A stretch of DNA of 64,000 nt from Spizellomyces sp. 'palustris' (GCA_006535965.1 QEAR01000032.1:155278-219277); one strand, 5' to 3'; positions 35,582-53,444 are shown, counted from the stretch's first letter. The notes: generated from the letters alone by a model not told the origin. Translations and numbers: made by a program.

Positions 35582-36150
35582 ATGCTGCTGCGATCGCAGG
35601 TAGGTGTTTTGTATTTTCCCATGCTCATTCCTCTGGTTTAGTAGTATCTAGCTTCAGAACCAGGCCTAGTAGGATTTCCCTCGTGGTGGCTTAGTCACCC
35701 GGTTACCCACCGTTATGTATTGCATGTACAATTCGGCCTAGTAGTAATTAGCGAGGGTTATGCGGCCTGGGGACAACCAGCCTGGGTAGAGCGAACCAAC
35801 CAACCCCTAGGTCTGATTGTATGTGCAATACATTACGGTTGGTATAAGGTAACTAGTGCCCACCATCATCGAACAAAACCAATAGATATGGCGAAACCTT
35901 TAGAAATGTTAATGATTGTATCGAATAGATAAGAAACTTATAACTCGATGCTTTTTGTCCATTGCTCAGTGAGGGTCTCTTCCGATCCTTGGCGTTGAAT
36001 GACACATCAAAAGTCAATTCAAAACTAAGGATTAGAAATGACCTCATAGAGCAAAGAAAAGAACTGCCCAATAAGCCAAAAACGTCCAAATACGCCAAAA
36101 TGCAGCACATGGATAGAAGCAGGCCACCAAATAAAGGACAAGGAGCGTAA
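35582..36150 (+). CDS. Small basic protein of 64 residues, two exons
   Basis: Exon 1 (35582-35599, MLLRSQ) joins in phase to exon 2 (35974-36150), which begins GLFRSLALNDTSKVNSKLRI and ends RSRPPNKGQGA. The product is Lys/Arg-rich with no hydrophobic span and no family I recognise. Support comes from the promoter (duplicated TATA segment), the CA-rich leader, a GT donor and AG acceptor that keep frame, and a 59-codon open second exon. Against it: the 374-nt intron is much longer than most here, and exon 1 is only six codons. The intron holds a large palindrome. An alternative is a non-coding transcript from the same promoter. Confidence 0.4.
35682..35867. repeat. Imperfect palindrome of about 186 nt
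   Basis: The two halves are imperfect reverse complements. The clearest pair is 35709-35732 against 35816-35839, matching at 21 of 24 positions, with weaker pairing continuing outward (gtggtgg at 35683 against ccaccat ending near 35867) and inward (cggcctag against ctaggtctg). In RNA it would fold as one long hairpin. Confidence 0.7.
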
Positions 36151-36502
36151 ATCTACAAGTCCAATTGCCTCGCTTGTCGTCTATTCGGTGTCAATTACTT
36201 CTATGATGTGCTTCAGGCGTATCGTAGGATGAAGATGGGGGGGAATGCATGGGGGAAGGCCGCTTTTTATATTCCACAGGCCTTGTCCAGTGGCGTATGG
36301 ATCTCGTCCTAAAGAGGGCCTCTAAAGAAAATGGGCCGAATATTATCCACGTGATCTAAATCAGATTACGAGAGCCCACGTGGAATGGCACATGGCATGA
36401 TCGGAGACATTGCATAAGCACCCACGCGGTGCAATTTGAACGGCGTTGTTTATTCATGCCTTGATAACAAGAAAACGAATAAGGGCGAAGCCTTTAGAAA
36501 TT
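36151..36502. other. Intergenic stretch, nothing supported
   Basis: About 350 nt between the small plus-strand gene and the pyruvate kinase stop. No exon-like open frame is seen. Confidence 0.5.
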
Positions 36503-38720
36503 TTAAGCCAATGATTGTTTCGAAGCTGCATGCCCTGCCCTAACACCAGATACAACATCGCCCCATAGATGTCTAGCTTTGGCACTTCGAACTGCGTCCC
36601 CAAACCGGGCAATCCGTAGTGTGTTACTCAATCCGGGCCAAGGCGCATGGAACCCAGCGCAGAACACAACAGGGTCTCCTCTCTCTAATCCCAATTCGTC
36701 TGCGGTTTTTAAAATGTCCCGTTCGGCTTGTGCGTAAATTTGGTCAGTGTTGGATACCAACAGCAATGTACCTGCCGACTTTGTGGGTGATTGACCCGTC
36801 GGACTCGTCTTTGTTGGACTGGTATCCGTTTCAGGAGGTAGGATTTTGGTCGAAACTGGACCTTTTGACAGCACGGACCGGATCTTGAGCACGGGGGTGA
36901 GAGTTGGGTACACGCCGTAATTGAGAACCAAGCGGCGATAGAGGGAGTAGCTGGACGTTACAGCTATAATTGGGCGATTGGGACGACGTTTTGCGACGTA
37001 TATGGCCATGCTGCCTAATGTTGTAAATACGATGATGGCGGAGGCATTCGCTTCTTCTGCGGCAGCAACCGTCGCGTCGGCGATCGGATACGCAAACTCT
37101 CCAGAGCCATCATTGACACGGTTACGACGGTCATGGGCAGTAATGACTTGAGGATGCATATAGGTGTCTCCGTCTTCGGCCTGCTGACAAACTCTGGCCA
37201 TCTGAAGAAGTGAATGGTTCGGTTATGGCGAGATCAGCTTGGGAATGAAGTCATTCCATTCTTACCATCTGAACTGTTTCAATGGGATATTTGCCAGTGG
37301 CGCACTCTGCTGAAAGCATCACTGCATCTGTACCATCAAATACAGCATTCGCAACATCGCTGACTTCTGCACGAGTTGGTACCGGAGAGTTGATCATGGT
37401 TTCCAACATTTGCGTGGCAGTAATGACTGGCTTGTCTATAAACAGAAAGTCATTTCCAGTGTCCTCCAGAGTCCTAGTTTCATCTGCCCCTGCACTCACC
37501 GGCAGCATTAGCCTTTCGGATTAGCATCTTTTGAATCACTGGCACTCTCTCCAGACTAATTTCCACACCCATATCCCCCCGTGCAACCATTATCCCGTCT
37601 CCAACCCTGATTAAATCATCAATAACATCCAACGCCTGGGGTTTTTCAATTTTGAGTATAATGTGCGGTCTCCAATTCTCCTCCAGCTCATCAACTTCTG
37701 CATCAATGTCATCGTGAACTGGGTGGCGGACAATGCCACGGGTGTTGGCTGACAACTGAGCATCCGAATTCTTCCACTCTCCAAACAATCGCTTCAACTC
37801 CTCGACATCCTCCACTCTCTGAACAAAGGACATGGCGACGTACTCTAGGCGCATTCGATAGGCGTACTCGGCATCTCTTTTGTCCTTGTCAGTGAGGGCT
37901 GCTACTCCCAGTCGAATATCCGGCACGTTGATGCCTTTGTGTGATTTTAGTTCTCCGCCAACAAGAACCTCGCATTCCAATTCTGTGTCAGAGATGCGAC
38001 GGGATACGCGAAGCGTTAAATTTCCGTCATCTAGAAGGATCCGATGGCCATTCTCGAGTTGTCGAACAACTTCGGGGATCTTGGTCTGCAGAGGCCCTTG
38101 GTTAGAGGATACAATCATCCATAGGATGTGAATGACCTGACAATACCGTGATGACACCATCAGTTCCTGGGCCAGATGAAACAATCAAGCGCACGGGACG
38201 ACCTGGCGTAAGTTGAATGGTAGGACCTGGTTTGAAATCGTTGCAACGGATCTTGGGTCCGCAGAGGTCACCTGGGGAAGGAGGTGGTTAAACATTGACG
38301 TATTCAAAAGTCGTTAGTTAGAACAAACCTAGAATAGCTACAGGGATGTTGAGGTCATCGCTATGTTTCCGAATCTCCTCAATGACCGGCGTTTGCGTTT
38401 CAGGGTTTTCAATATGCGAAAAATTCAAACGAAACATGTTGATCCCTACCAAGGAAGCTTTATCAGTGCATCCATCATAATTGTCTGCTATCCAAAGCAC
38501 AAAACATACCGGCGAGAATCAATTCCTTGATCTTTGGGACGGAAGCCGGACCCAGTGTCCCGACAATCTTTGTCCTCCTCTTCTGCAAGGTCTTTTTCTT
38601 CATGGACGTTGCTTCGGCCGTTCCCGTTGCTGCGAGAGACGGGGTTGGACAGGGAGGAATGCTGACTGATGTAGGTGGCATGGTCATCAAAGCGTAGGGT
38701 TTGGAAGCCGTTGAAGCCAA
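36503..38720 (-). CDS. PYK: Pyruvate kinase, divergent form
   Basis: This multi-exon gene starts at 38720. After a 45-residue Ser/Thr/Pro-rich lead, [20 protein letters not shown] and NMFRLNFSH supply the substrate and ADP-binding residues. [60 protein letters not shown] with the catalytic Lys, [31 protein letters not shown] and [20 protein letters not shown] follow, all in order. Two inserts set it apart from yeast Pyk1: about 35 residues ([20 protein letters not shown] and onward) before the catalytic Lys strand, and a Ser/Thr/Pro stretch ([20 protein letters not shown]) inside the C-terminal regulatory domain. The enzyme makes ATP and pyruvate from PEP. The inserts suggest altered allostery or phosphorylation control. 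Confidence 0.9.
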
Positions 38721-39404
38721 TATCGAGTTTCTTTGTCAGGAGAAAGAATGCGGGCTCGCAGGGTGCTGGTTTGTGTGGGTGCGTTCAATAGTGCTGTGTG
38801 ATAACTCACAAAGGAAAAAATGGTACCAGTACTAGAGCTGGATATTGCCAGTATTCCTGCCTGACGAGGAGTTGTAATATATGACTATTTGAATCGCTGC
38901 TGTGCTGTTGGAGTCGCGCGCTAAAGTCTGACGCGTTGATTACGTGGATGTCTGATTGGCAGTGGTCTTTTGCATTGCACACGCTAGCAAATGCACAAGA
39001 CAGCATATTATTTTGCCGTTAGACTGGCACCTCTTGCTTCCTCCCAACAATCCTTTAGGGAGGAATCCTCAGAAACTTTTCACCTCCTGCTTCGTCGGTT
39101 GATGGAGGAGGGCACTCTTCTAGAGTGGGTTCCCTATTTTCTCGTTCGTAGCAATATAAGCGTCACTCAAGCAATCATCGTCTGCATGACATTGGCGCAT
39201 CAACATCTCCAACTAGATGTTAATGACAGATCTTTTCATGGCAAAAGAAATAACAGAACTTGGGTTCGTAATCTTTGAATATACATTACAGCCTCAGCCA
39301 AATCTATAGCTGCTGGATGTTGGACAGCCCACAATCGCCTCCCTTCCACAGCAGGTCCGATTCTTTTCAAAAGCGCATAGTCAACCACGCAATGTATAGC
39401 ATAG
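38721..39404. other. Upstream region of pyruvate kinase, no gene supported
   Basis: The segment holds the pyruvate kinase promoter. A 95-codon plus-strand frame (38991-39278) has no partner exons or motif and is not called. Confidence 0.5.
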
Positions 39405-39725
39405 TCATTTCGGGCCAGTCATCCAATGCAAGGTCCTGGCAACTAGGCACCAGTTGGTTGCACAGGTGGTAAACAACCTCGATAACTCCTCAGAAGCATC
39501 TACATGAAACTGAGTATGAGCCAATTCCCACAGCGTCTGGGCATCATCTTCAATTTCCACTACGTTGCTTCTTAAACTGTTCATTGCCGAAAACTCTATG
39601 AAAAGTTCCGCGCTTAGGGCTTCCATGTGCAGCATCAACGTTTGGAAAGTGCACATGAACAAAGACGAACAAATGTCCGCACAATTTCTAGCCAGCTCAA
39701 CGCACCCCATCTCAAGATACCGCAT
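39405..39725 (-). CDS. Hypothetical protein, single open frame of 106 residues
   Basis: From ATG 39725 the frame reads MRYLEMGCVELARNCADICS and stays open with an amphipathic, helix-forming composition (for example ELFIEFSAMNSLRSNVVEIE, then LWELAHTQFHVDASEELSRL), more protein-like than chance frames nearby. No family is recognised. It may be one exon of a longer gene that includes the small gene at 39879-40182, but a stop lies between them. Confidence 0.3.
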   Translation of the reverse strand: MRYLEMGCVELARNCADICSSLFMCTFQTLMLHMEALSAELFIEFSAMNSLRSNVVEIEDDAQTLWELAHTQFHVDASEELSRLFTTCATNWCLVARTLHWMTGPK

Positions 39726-39878
39726 GCCTTTTCAATCCCCCAATCCGGAATGACTATTTTCGTTCAATCAGCTTTCTCCTCAGAGCTCTTTTGACCTGAC
39801 AAAACTTGCAATGTCTACACAGCAATATCCCCACCCATCAGCCTCCTTTTATGTATTTTAGCCAATTGACGTTCGAAT

Positions 39879-40182
39879 TCATTTGTGAGGTCCCAGTCTG
39901 AGTGGATACGAAGCAGTGTCAACTTCAATGAGAGGCGTTTCGCTGAGAATCACGGCGAAGGCGGTGCCAATATTTGCCGTGTCCAGATAATAACTGTCAT
40001 GTAAACTTAGATCACACCCAGCGCTTTAAATTTTGGTTTTGGCTCGGAGGAACAAACCTTTCTGGATAGCAGAGGCTTCGCCAATGTTCGCTATGGTCTA
40101 GAGTAGGACTGACCCCGATGGCATTTAGGGCAATAGGTACCTGGAAATCTCGCGCAACCAATTTGTATAGGTTATTTTTCAT
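39879..40182 (-). CDS. Hypothetical protein of 79 residues, two exons
   Basis: Exon 1 (40058-40182, MKNNLYKLVARDFQVPIALN and onward) joins in phase through a 64-nt GT-AG intron to exon 2 (39879-39993, YYLDTANIGTAFAVILSETP and onward). Composition is protein-like and the splice is clean, but I recognise no domain. It could be a short gene or a remnant of a longer one. Confidence 0.35.
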
Positions 40183-40334
40183 TCAACAACAAAAAGACCA
40201 CGGAATAGTATAGTTTATCAGAGAAAAACATAGTACAACAAGGTTCTAAAGGCAAACTTGCTTACAGGATGAAAACCAAAAACAGCTAGATAGAGAGAAA
40301 GTACTAAACAATAGTCCCGGGCTGACCAAGCCGC

Positions 40335-46708
<6,374 letters not shown>

Positions 46709-47068
46709 TTTCCAATGCTGTCAAATGGGCAAATATCCCACTCTCCAAGCCCGTGGGTGAGACTCCACAAAAGGTGATGTTTGCCGAGGAAACTTGACGG
46801 GAAGGGCCCCATACGGAGTTGACTTGACCAGATCTGCTAACAGCAGTGGATGGCACAGCAGTCCGCTTACGTACACATGCGTCATTGCCAGCACGATATC
46901 AGAAGTTCATGTCACACGTTGCTTGCATACTGTCCCTTCATTGCTTGCCAAGCAGCTTGCCTGGAAGAAGGTAAGGTGGAAAGCATTGATTTATTCTTAC
47001 TATGCCCTCATTGGGATTTATTTATTGAAAATGTACATGAAATATGGACGAGAACCTCTGCGACGCTG
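46709..47068. other. Upstream region of the ABCC gene
   Basis: About 360 nt between the ABCC start and the HSP12 stop, both on the minus strand. It should hold the transporter promoter. No gene is supported. Confidence 0.5.
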
Positions 47069-47395
47069 CTATTTTACATCTTCCCTGTGTCCTGTAGTTG
47101 GACCTCCGGCGAGGATGTTTCCGGGCTTGGTAGACACAAATCAGCACCACTATATGAATAAAATATGTCAAGTCCTACTCACCTCATTTCCAGAAGCATT
47201 GGGGACATTGCCTTGAATCTTGTCCCAAATTTTCTGAACTTTGCCTTTCTCGTTCTGAGGAGTATTCCGACCGATGGCATCATCTTCCTGACCACTCTTG
47301 AGTTGCGCGTTTTGCTTCTCCTGACTCTTGAGGAAGTCGGGCGTGAGATTTTCTGCTAGATGCGTGTGTATACTCTTGCGGCCGGCGTCGGACAT
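47069..47395 (-). CDS. HSP12: HSP12/HSP9-family stress protein
   Basis: Exon 1 (47183-47395) starts MSDAGRKSIHTHLAENLTPD, which matches the fungal HSP12 signature (MSD-x-GRKS, then a helix ending in PD). It continues with SQEKQNAQLKSGQEDD and KGKVQKIWDKIQG. A GT-AG intron leads in phase to exon 2 (47069-47125, PGNILAGGPTTGHREDV), giving 89 residues. HSP12 is a small, disordered, membrane-associating protein induced by heat, osmotic stress and starvation in fungi; the family is essentially fungal. Without the splice, exon 1 would end a few codons into the intron, giving almost the same product. Confidence 0.8.
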
Positions 47396-47951
47396 CTTTG
47401 CTTGATAGTTACTGGGGCTTTGGGCCAGGATCTGGGCTTTTATATCTGCTTCACTGCCCCCACGTCACATTTACGTGTCATCGATCGAATTCCCTTGCAA
47501 TGCTTCTCTTTCATTTTCTCCGCACGATTGCGGTGCAGGTCGTATATTGGTGGGTTAAACAAACCCCACAAACTAGAGCATGACAAGTCTTTGCAACAGT
47601 TCACAGATTTCTCTTTAAATGCTATAGAATGACGAGAATGACTCTTTAAGAAGGTAGGTACTCAGTCCATCCTACACTCAGGAAAAAATCATCTTCAGCG
47701 TCTTTATTAAATGACATACAGGTAATAATAGGTAAAACTAAATAGGCCGTCACGCCCGTTCCATGCTACCCTCTCCTACGTCTGTTCCCTCCCTTTTGGT
47801 TTGCATACGCCTATTGCTAGCTGTTTTAGTATCTCAGGCTTGATAACGACTACTGATGCATATCGCGGGGATAACGCTTAAATATAACACTGCAATGGCT
47901 TGAGCGTTCCTAGCTTTGATTTTGCCAAGCTGTCGAGCCTGCGACTATCCT
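47396..47951. other. HSP12 upstream region, no gene supported
   Basis: About 550 nt holding the HSP12 promoter and the 3' end of the next minus-strand gene. I looked for stress-response elements; none is clear enough to call. Confidence 0.45.
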
Positions 47952-48177
47952 TTAAAGAACATACAAGCCCACTGTACCCAATAGCATGAGTAAGCGTCTA
48001 GATATATGGAATACTGCTGTATTTCTACTCACGCAGGATGAATACGGCAAAAACGAATAGAAAGGGGTAAGAATAATCGGCCGGCTTCGTTTTCAGCGTT
48101 ATGCGGACCCTCGAATGGGCGATAGTCTTTGTCGCACTCTCGAACGGTTTTATGACAGCAGGTAGTGTTTCAATCAT
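47952..48177 (-). CDS. 54-residue protein with C-terminal membrane anchor
   Basis: Exon 1 (48033-48177) joins in phase through a 61-nt GT-AG intron to a 20-nt exon 2 (47952-47971). The product begins MIETLPAVIKPFESATKTIA, has a basic stretch (HSRVRITLKTK) and ends in one hydrophobic span (YSYPFLFVFAVFILLGLYVL) directly before the stop, like a tail-anchored ER or mitochondrial outer-membrane protein. It is too short for most gene finders. Family unknown. Confidence 0.5.
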
Positions 48178-48865
48178 TGGAAAGGACGTAATAGGAGCAG
48201 GCCACAAAAACGAGCAAAAGGTCGTAAGTAGATCGCAGTCTATATATAGCAGGGATCAGGCTTGTTTATCTTTGCATGCGCGCTATGGGTTATTTAAGGA
48301 TCATGCCCTCTTGATCGAGCCCTTCTGGAGACGCATGAAAAGTGCGCACAGAGGGCATCCAATTGACTGGACGCATAGATTGACATGTGCATTGCTACTG
48401 TCCACAGTACGCTCGAGGTACCGCAACCTCAAACAGTATTTGAAACTTCTGTGCACTTGCTGAGGCATAAGGCCAAGTCTGCGGTCATTAAACATCAGAA
48501 GGTTCAAGGCGTCGAAAGCAAGCGCTCACAAATGCATTCCCTTTTTTTCATTCCTCACATCCTTGTCCAATGCAATGCCCCATCATCGACATTTGTGTAC
48601 CTCTGACCCACGGAAGATACCAACGTTATGCTCGTAAAACGCCCAACGTCAAGTAATTGCTTAGGTCATCAAGTATGACTTTATGGCCAGCCACCGAGAC
48701 TTTTCGAGAGCTACTTTCGGAGACGACCCGCTTTTGCACTTTCTTCACCAAGGTGTTGAGCGCAGAACGTCGGAGCGTCAAACCGGTAGGGAGATACGTG
48801 CCCGCTTCTCATATTTTTGTGCCGGAAGGCTTGTGTGAATTCTTCGGGGTCCCTTGAGCAGCGCC
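48178..48865. other. Divergent promoter region
   Basis: Nearly 700 nt between two head-to-head genes. Open frames of 60-120 codons occur on both strands without motifs or splice support. Confidence 0.45.
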
Positions 48866-50979
48866 ATGAGGACATTACAGGGTATTCAACATTCGGTTTA
48901 CAAATATTTGTCACAACTCGCACTTACAGTGTTTCTATAGGTTTCAACTCTACCAGCAATCCATGGCTGTCGAAGCCGGGTCAGCTCCCTACTGCCAAAC
49001 CTTCAAAGTCTAAATACCCAAGCGCACCTTCATTAGTCTCCGAATTCCCAGAACTCGGCCGGCTGCAAGGAGCGTTGTCGAATGACTCATTGAAACATGT
49101 TTCTATTGTCGACCGGACTCGAAAGGATCACGCAGGCACCAACAACCCGCCTTTCCGCTCCACGGGCTCACTTGGGCTTGGGTTACGCGGACATGATATT
49201 CAGCACCCAATCATGGTCGGTAGAGTTCCTGTGGCCCCTCCCAGGCCCTCCGTGTCGTTAGACAAGGCAAAGCAGACAATAGACTCTCAGGAGGCCATGC
49301 GACATGCAATACCTATCGCCATACTTCTATCCCTTTTGCTTGGTCCGTTTGTGCCTCCGCTGCTGCGAGTATTTGGTGTGATAGATTTTGTGAACCATCC
49401 ACTGGTCTTCCGGCTCTTGTTGTGTGGGTTCAGTGTGGCCTTAGTATGGAGAGTGGGGAGGAGTATTCTTCTGAGACTCGGATTACGAATCTCTTCGCAT
49501 GGCGATGCTGGGAAGCGCTGGTGTAGAGTGTGGATCGGCGTACCGCCGGGTTGTCAGCCGCCGTCCGCGGGTACCAGGTCCAGATCATTTAGTAAAGGAA
49601 CTAAGGGTGAGGTTCAGAAAAAAGTACTGCATCAAGTTACTGAGGAGGAGAGGGCGCTGAAGGCAGCATTGTTGTCTGGTAAGATGGTAATCACCATCGA
49701 ACGAGTAGAAGCTGCGGTTCATAAGCGGCCCTCGGCCTTGATTACCCATTGCGGCTTCTGGGCACAACTCAGGCAGAAGCTCAGCCCCCCATACCTTGAC
49801 CTGCGCCTGACAACCGTTCGGATATATCTCCCTGCTGCAAGCTGGTTGGGCTTCCCTATTGCCAGTATGCCACCCAGTCCTCTGTCACGAAGCATTCATG
49901 CCATTGTCTCGTACATTGCCGTCAACATTATCCTTCCATTGATTCGTCTTTCTATCACCGATCTAAAGATACACCTTCCCTCGGCCTCCGACGTCAGTGG
50001 CCCACTGTCTCCAGGTATCCCTGGTCGCTACGACCGTCCCATACCATCTCCCACCATTCGCGAAACCCTTGCCAACCTCTTTCGCCAGACTCCACGGGAT
50101 TCTCACTTGCATGGTGGATTTGAATCCGCACTCCTTGAGTACCATGTCGCGCGCTCAACATTGGAGCAGGTTACCCGGAAGAGATTCATGTGGTGTGTCA
50201 CCGTAGAGGAGGCTGTTATAGGTTCCTACTGGGACATGGTCGAGGATCCGATAGTAGGTGGCGGTATTCATGCACAGGCCGGCGATTCGGGAAAAGAGAA
50301 AGTTGTCATGAAGCGCATGCAGCTATGGCTCTTTGAGAGAGATGACGAAGTGGATAGAGTCCTTGCCGATATAGGCAAGGTTGAGCTTTTGGTTGCGAAT
50401 ACTATAGTGAAAGCGGTGGACAATTTTGAGAAAGAATCAGATGCCAAGCGTGAAGCTACGGATGACTTGTTTTCCAATGATAGTCCCGAAATTGATAAGC
50501 GCTCCAGTACCTCGTCCGACGAGCTATCGATTGCATCTGTTGAATCGTCCCCTCAAATTGAAGAAAATGAACCACACATGATGCCGGGAGCCTCTATCCC
50601 TGATCTCACGTCTGCATCACCAGCTCCATTGCACCGTCTTCGCATTACACTTCTCGCCAGCCATCTCTGTGTCACTGTCGATTCGTCTCTCCTCCTTCTT
50701 GTCAAGGATCTGTCCAGAGGATCCAAAATAGGGGCACCGGCTGGACCTAAAGACTCGAGGCAGAGGAAGAATCCGTTGCGAATCTGTGGAAGGGTAGGAT
50801 CATCAAGATGATAATTCATTTATGATCTTAATAATCATAAGAGTTTGATTAATTATTCTAATATCATGTCTTTGCAGATGTACAGGCGATTCACCTCCAT
50901 GGCAACACGTGCTGCTGTAGCAGCTCTTAGTGATAGGATGTTTGAATTCAAAAGCGTCCAGAGGGAACTTGTTGTATAG
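48866..50979 (+). CDS. Orphan membrane protein of 656 residues
   Basis: Exons 48866-48881, 48941-50793 and 50878-50979 join in phase. The first 130 residues are Ser/Pro-rich. Hydrophobic spans follow: IPIAILLSLLLGPFVPPLL, FRLLLCGFSVALVWRVG and, further on, IVSYIAVNIILPLIRLSI. Between and after them is a large soluble part with LTTVRIYLPAASW, MWCVTVEEAVIGSYWDMVED and an acidic Ser-rich loop (RSSTSSDELSIASVESSPQI), then a beta-rich segment LRITLLASHLCVTVDSSLLL. I do not recognise a family. The start rests on a 16-nt first exon whose splice restores the frame; without it there is no upstream ATG in frame. Confidence 0.65.
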
Positions 50980-51204
50980 GATTAGGTTAGGTAGGTAAAA
51001 GGATTTATAGAGTAGTCGTCGTCTTAGTGGTAGTAGTAGTAGTTAGTAATAGGAGGATACTTAACAAATAAATGGGTCTTAACCGTAGACTATTTATTGT
51101 TGATCAGTTTGATCACGTGTGACGCTTACTTGATGGCTTACTGCACAATTCCGACCACCAGCAGGTCGATCTGTTTGTATTTTTTTATCCAGCTATCTCC
51201 AGCA

Positions 51205-52718
51205 ATGGGCACCATTTTCTCCCGCTCACCTCAAAACCTTCTTCCACAGTCCAGAGCTCTATCCACCTCCAATACAACATCAAAACAAAGGGATGCAGAC
51301 GTCAACCTCGACTTTGGGCCGGCATTTGTCGGACCGCTCGGGAAAGGCTTGGCGGGTGGATGGGGCGCCGAAGATGAGGAGGAAAGCAGTGAGGTTCAGC
51401 ATACTCCGATAGAGAATGTGCTGGGGTGGAAGGCAAAAATTGGGCAGAGTTTTGGGGATACGGACGCGGGGAGGGTAAGGTGCTTGTATGACCAGGTAGG
51501 CTTTTCCCTGTATTTCTTTCACCACAAACATAACTAAACGTTGGCTATTCCTCAATTGCAAGACCCCGCCAAAACCCACCACAACACTTCAATCCCATTT
51601 CCACCTCCGCAGGAACACGCTCAGACTCGTTCGAACCACCTCCAACACTGCAACACTCTCCTTCAAACTTGACACAACCGTTCCCTGCGTCATCCGAATA
51701 CATTGTCCCGCGCATTCACCGTGCTCTAGTATACCCAATGGAGATACACATGTGAAACCAGGGTTAGATCAGAGTCTGTCGATTCAGTTTGGGATGCCTG
51801 CAGAGAGTGGAGAAGATGTGTCCATGGTTCTTATTGTGGAGAATGACGCAGATTCTGAAGATGAACGGCAGATTCAGATGACTTTCTTGACTGTTACGCA
51901 TCAGAAAGAGAGAAAGGAGGAGGAGGGGGAGGAGGCGTGTGGAGGTGTGTTGGAAGTTAGAGTCATTCGCCAGGACGTTGTGGTATGTTATGACTGTGTG
52001 CTTTCTCATCGACCAGCCAAAACTCAAACTCGCAATTAGATAAACTCCATAACATATACCCTCCAAGAAATATACGGTCTCTCCTCCATTTCTCAGTCCG
52101 CCCCGCAGGATGCAAGTTCGATGGACTGCGTCATTTGTCTCTCCGAACCCAAGGATGTTGTGGTCGTGCCATGTCGGCATTTCTGTCTGTGTATTGGATG
52201 TGCGGAGGCGGTTAGGATGCAGGGGCGAAGTAGTGATAGAGGTGTTGGAGTGCCGAGGTGCCCGATTTGTAGGACGAGTAAGTTTCTATTGATTGCCTTA
52301 TTTTTGGGGTTTCAGGGGAGGCTCACGGCAACTTTCCATGCTTCTCGCAGTCGTACAATCCCTCCTCCGCATCAAGCTACCAGAAATGTACCGACTCGAC
52401 AGCGCAATGTCTCAATCCCTCTCTCGCTCCCGTTCTCGTCCTAGTACCGCCCGGCCTATAATCCTACCTTCCAGTCCGCCACCGCCAGCAGCACCTCCCG
52501 CATCCGTTACAGCACCGCCGTTGGAACCAACGACGCTCACCTCACCTCCACCATTAGATACCTCTCAATCCGACCTCCAACACATACAGGATTTACCACG
52601 TCGAAAAAGTGATATAGATGTGCATATTATCCCGGGCGCTGTGCCTATTGAGGAAGACTTGGACGACATTGAAATGGGGGTTATGAATACAGAGAAGGGT
52701 TGGCGAGATTGTACTTAA
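51205..52718 (+). CDS. MGRN1: RING E3 ubiquitin ligase, MGRN1/RNF157-like
   Basis: Exons 51205-51479, 51613-51982, 52040-52277 and 52351-52718 join in phase to give 416 residues. MGTIFSRSP is a plausible myristoylation site, as in plant LUL/LOG2 proteins. After VRNTLRLVRTTSNTATLSFK comes the substrate-binding beta domain (VKPGLDQSLSIQFGMP; the conserved ITYTLQEIYGLSS closes it). The RING finger is CVICLSEPKDVVVVPCRHFC, then LCIGCAEAVR and RCPICRT, a C3HC4 pattern. LLRIKLPEMYRLD follows as in MGRN1. The RING has a 12-residue insert (MQGRSSDRGVGVP) before the last Cys pair. The C-terminal tail is Ser/Pro-rich and acidic. In animals MGRN1 ubiquitinates TSG101 and membrane receptors. Confidence 0.85.
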
Positions 52719-53444
52719 TTATGTGCAGAGTACAACAACTATTGCAGCCCTATACACTTTCCCAATTTTGTTCTCGCACAGTATCAATTGCAAGTGAGGT
52801 CAAAATGCGACTGCCACTACTGTGCATTAGGGACAAGAATGGCTTCTCACCCACACTCGTGTCTTATTTCTCTTAAACCTTGATCCAGTTGTTCATGATA
52901 AAGTTGACCGATTTGCCCAATCCTCAAAGCCTGGAAATATGAACGGTGAACGGGGATTTATCAGCAGCCGTTGGCGTACATGAACGTGGACGACAAGCGA
53001 TGGGATCTTTCGAAAGTTGTGCCAAAAGTGCTAGTCAGGCTATAACAACAAACATGAATCAAATGCCGCGACAAGAGCACTCTTCACAAGGCCAGCGGAC
53101 AGCAAATGCGCAGCATATCCTACGATGCACGTAGAGACAAAGGTAGTTGAGAATGCAGATACCGACCCTCACCACTGCAAGGACATTCTTCGTACCACTG
53201 GAGTGTGCAAAACCACATAGGCCATGTCTGTGGAGCAGAGCCGTACATAATGGATTTGCAACAAAATGGGTTGGTTTGCCATAACCTATTTTGTTGCAAG
53301 ATTGGAGGACGTCTGGATTGCATTTTTAACATCAATAATTGTCTACGATCGATCGGCATTGTCGTATATTCAATGCGAGTCTGATAGATCAAGGGGAGGA
53401 GGACTAGCTTCGCCTATATTGAGTGACATTGAATAGACGGTACA
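52719..53444. other. Convergent 3' region, nothing supported
   Basis: About 730 nt between the stops of the plus-strand RING gene and the minus-strand mannosidase. Short frames on both strands lack motifs. Confidence 0.5.

Noticed and set aside
51030-51050. GTA-type trinucleotide repeat as a CRISPR or satellite signal
   Set aside because: Only a few units; an ordinary microsatellite.
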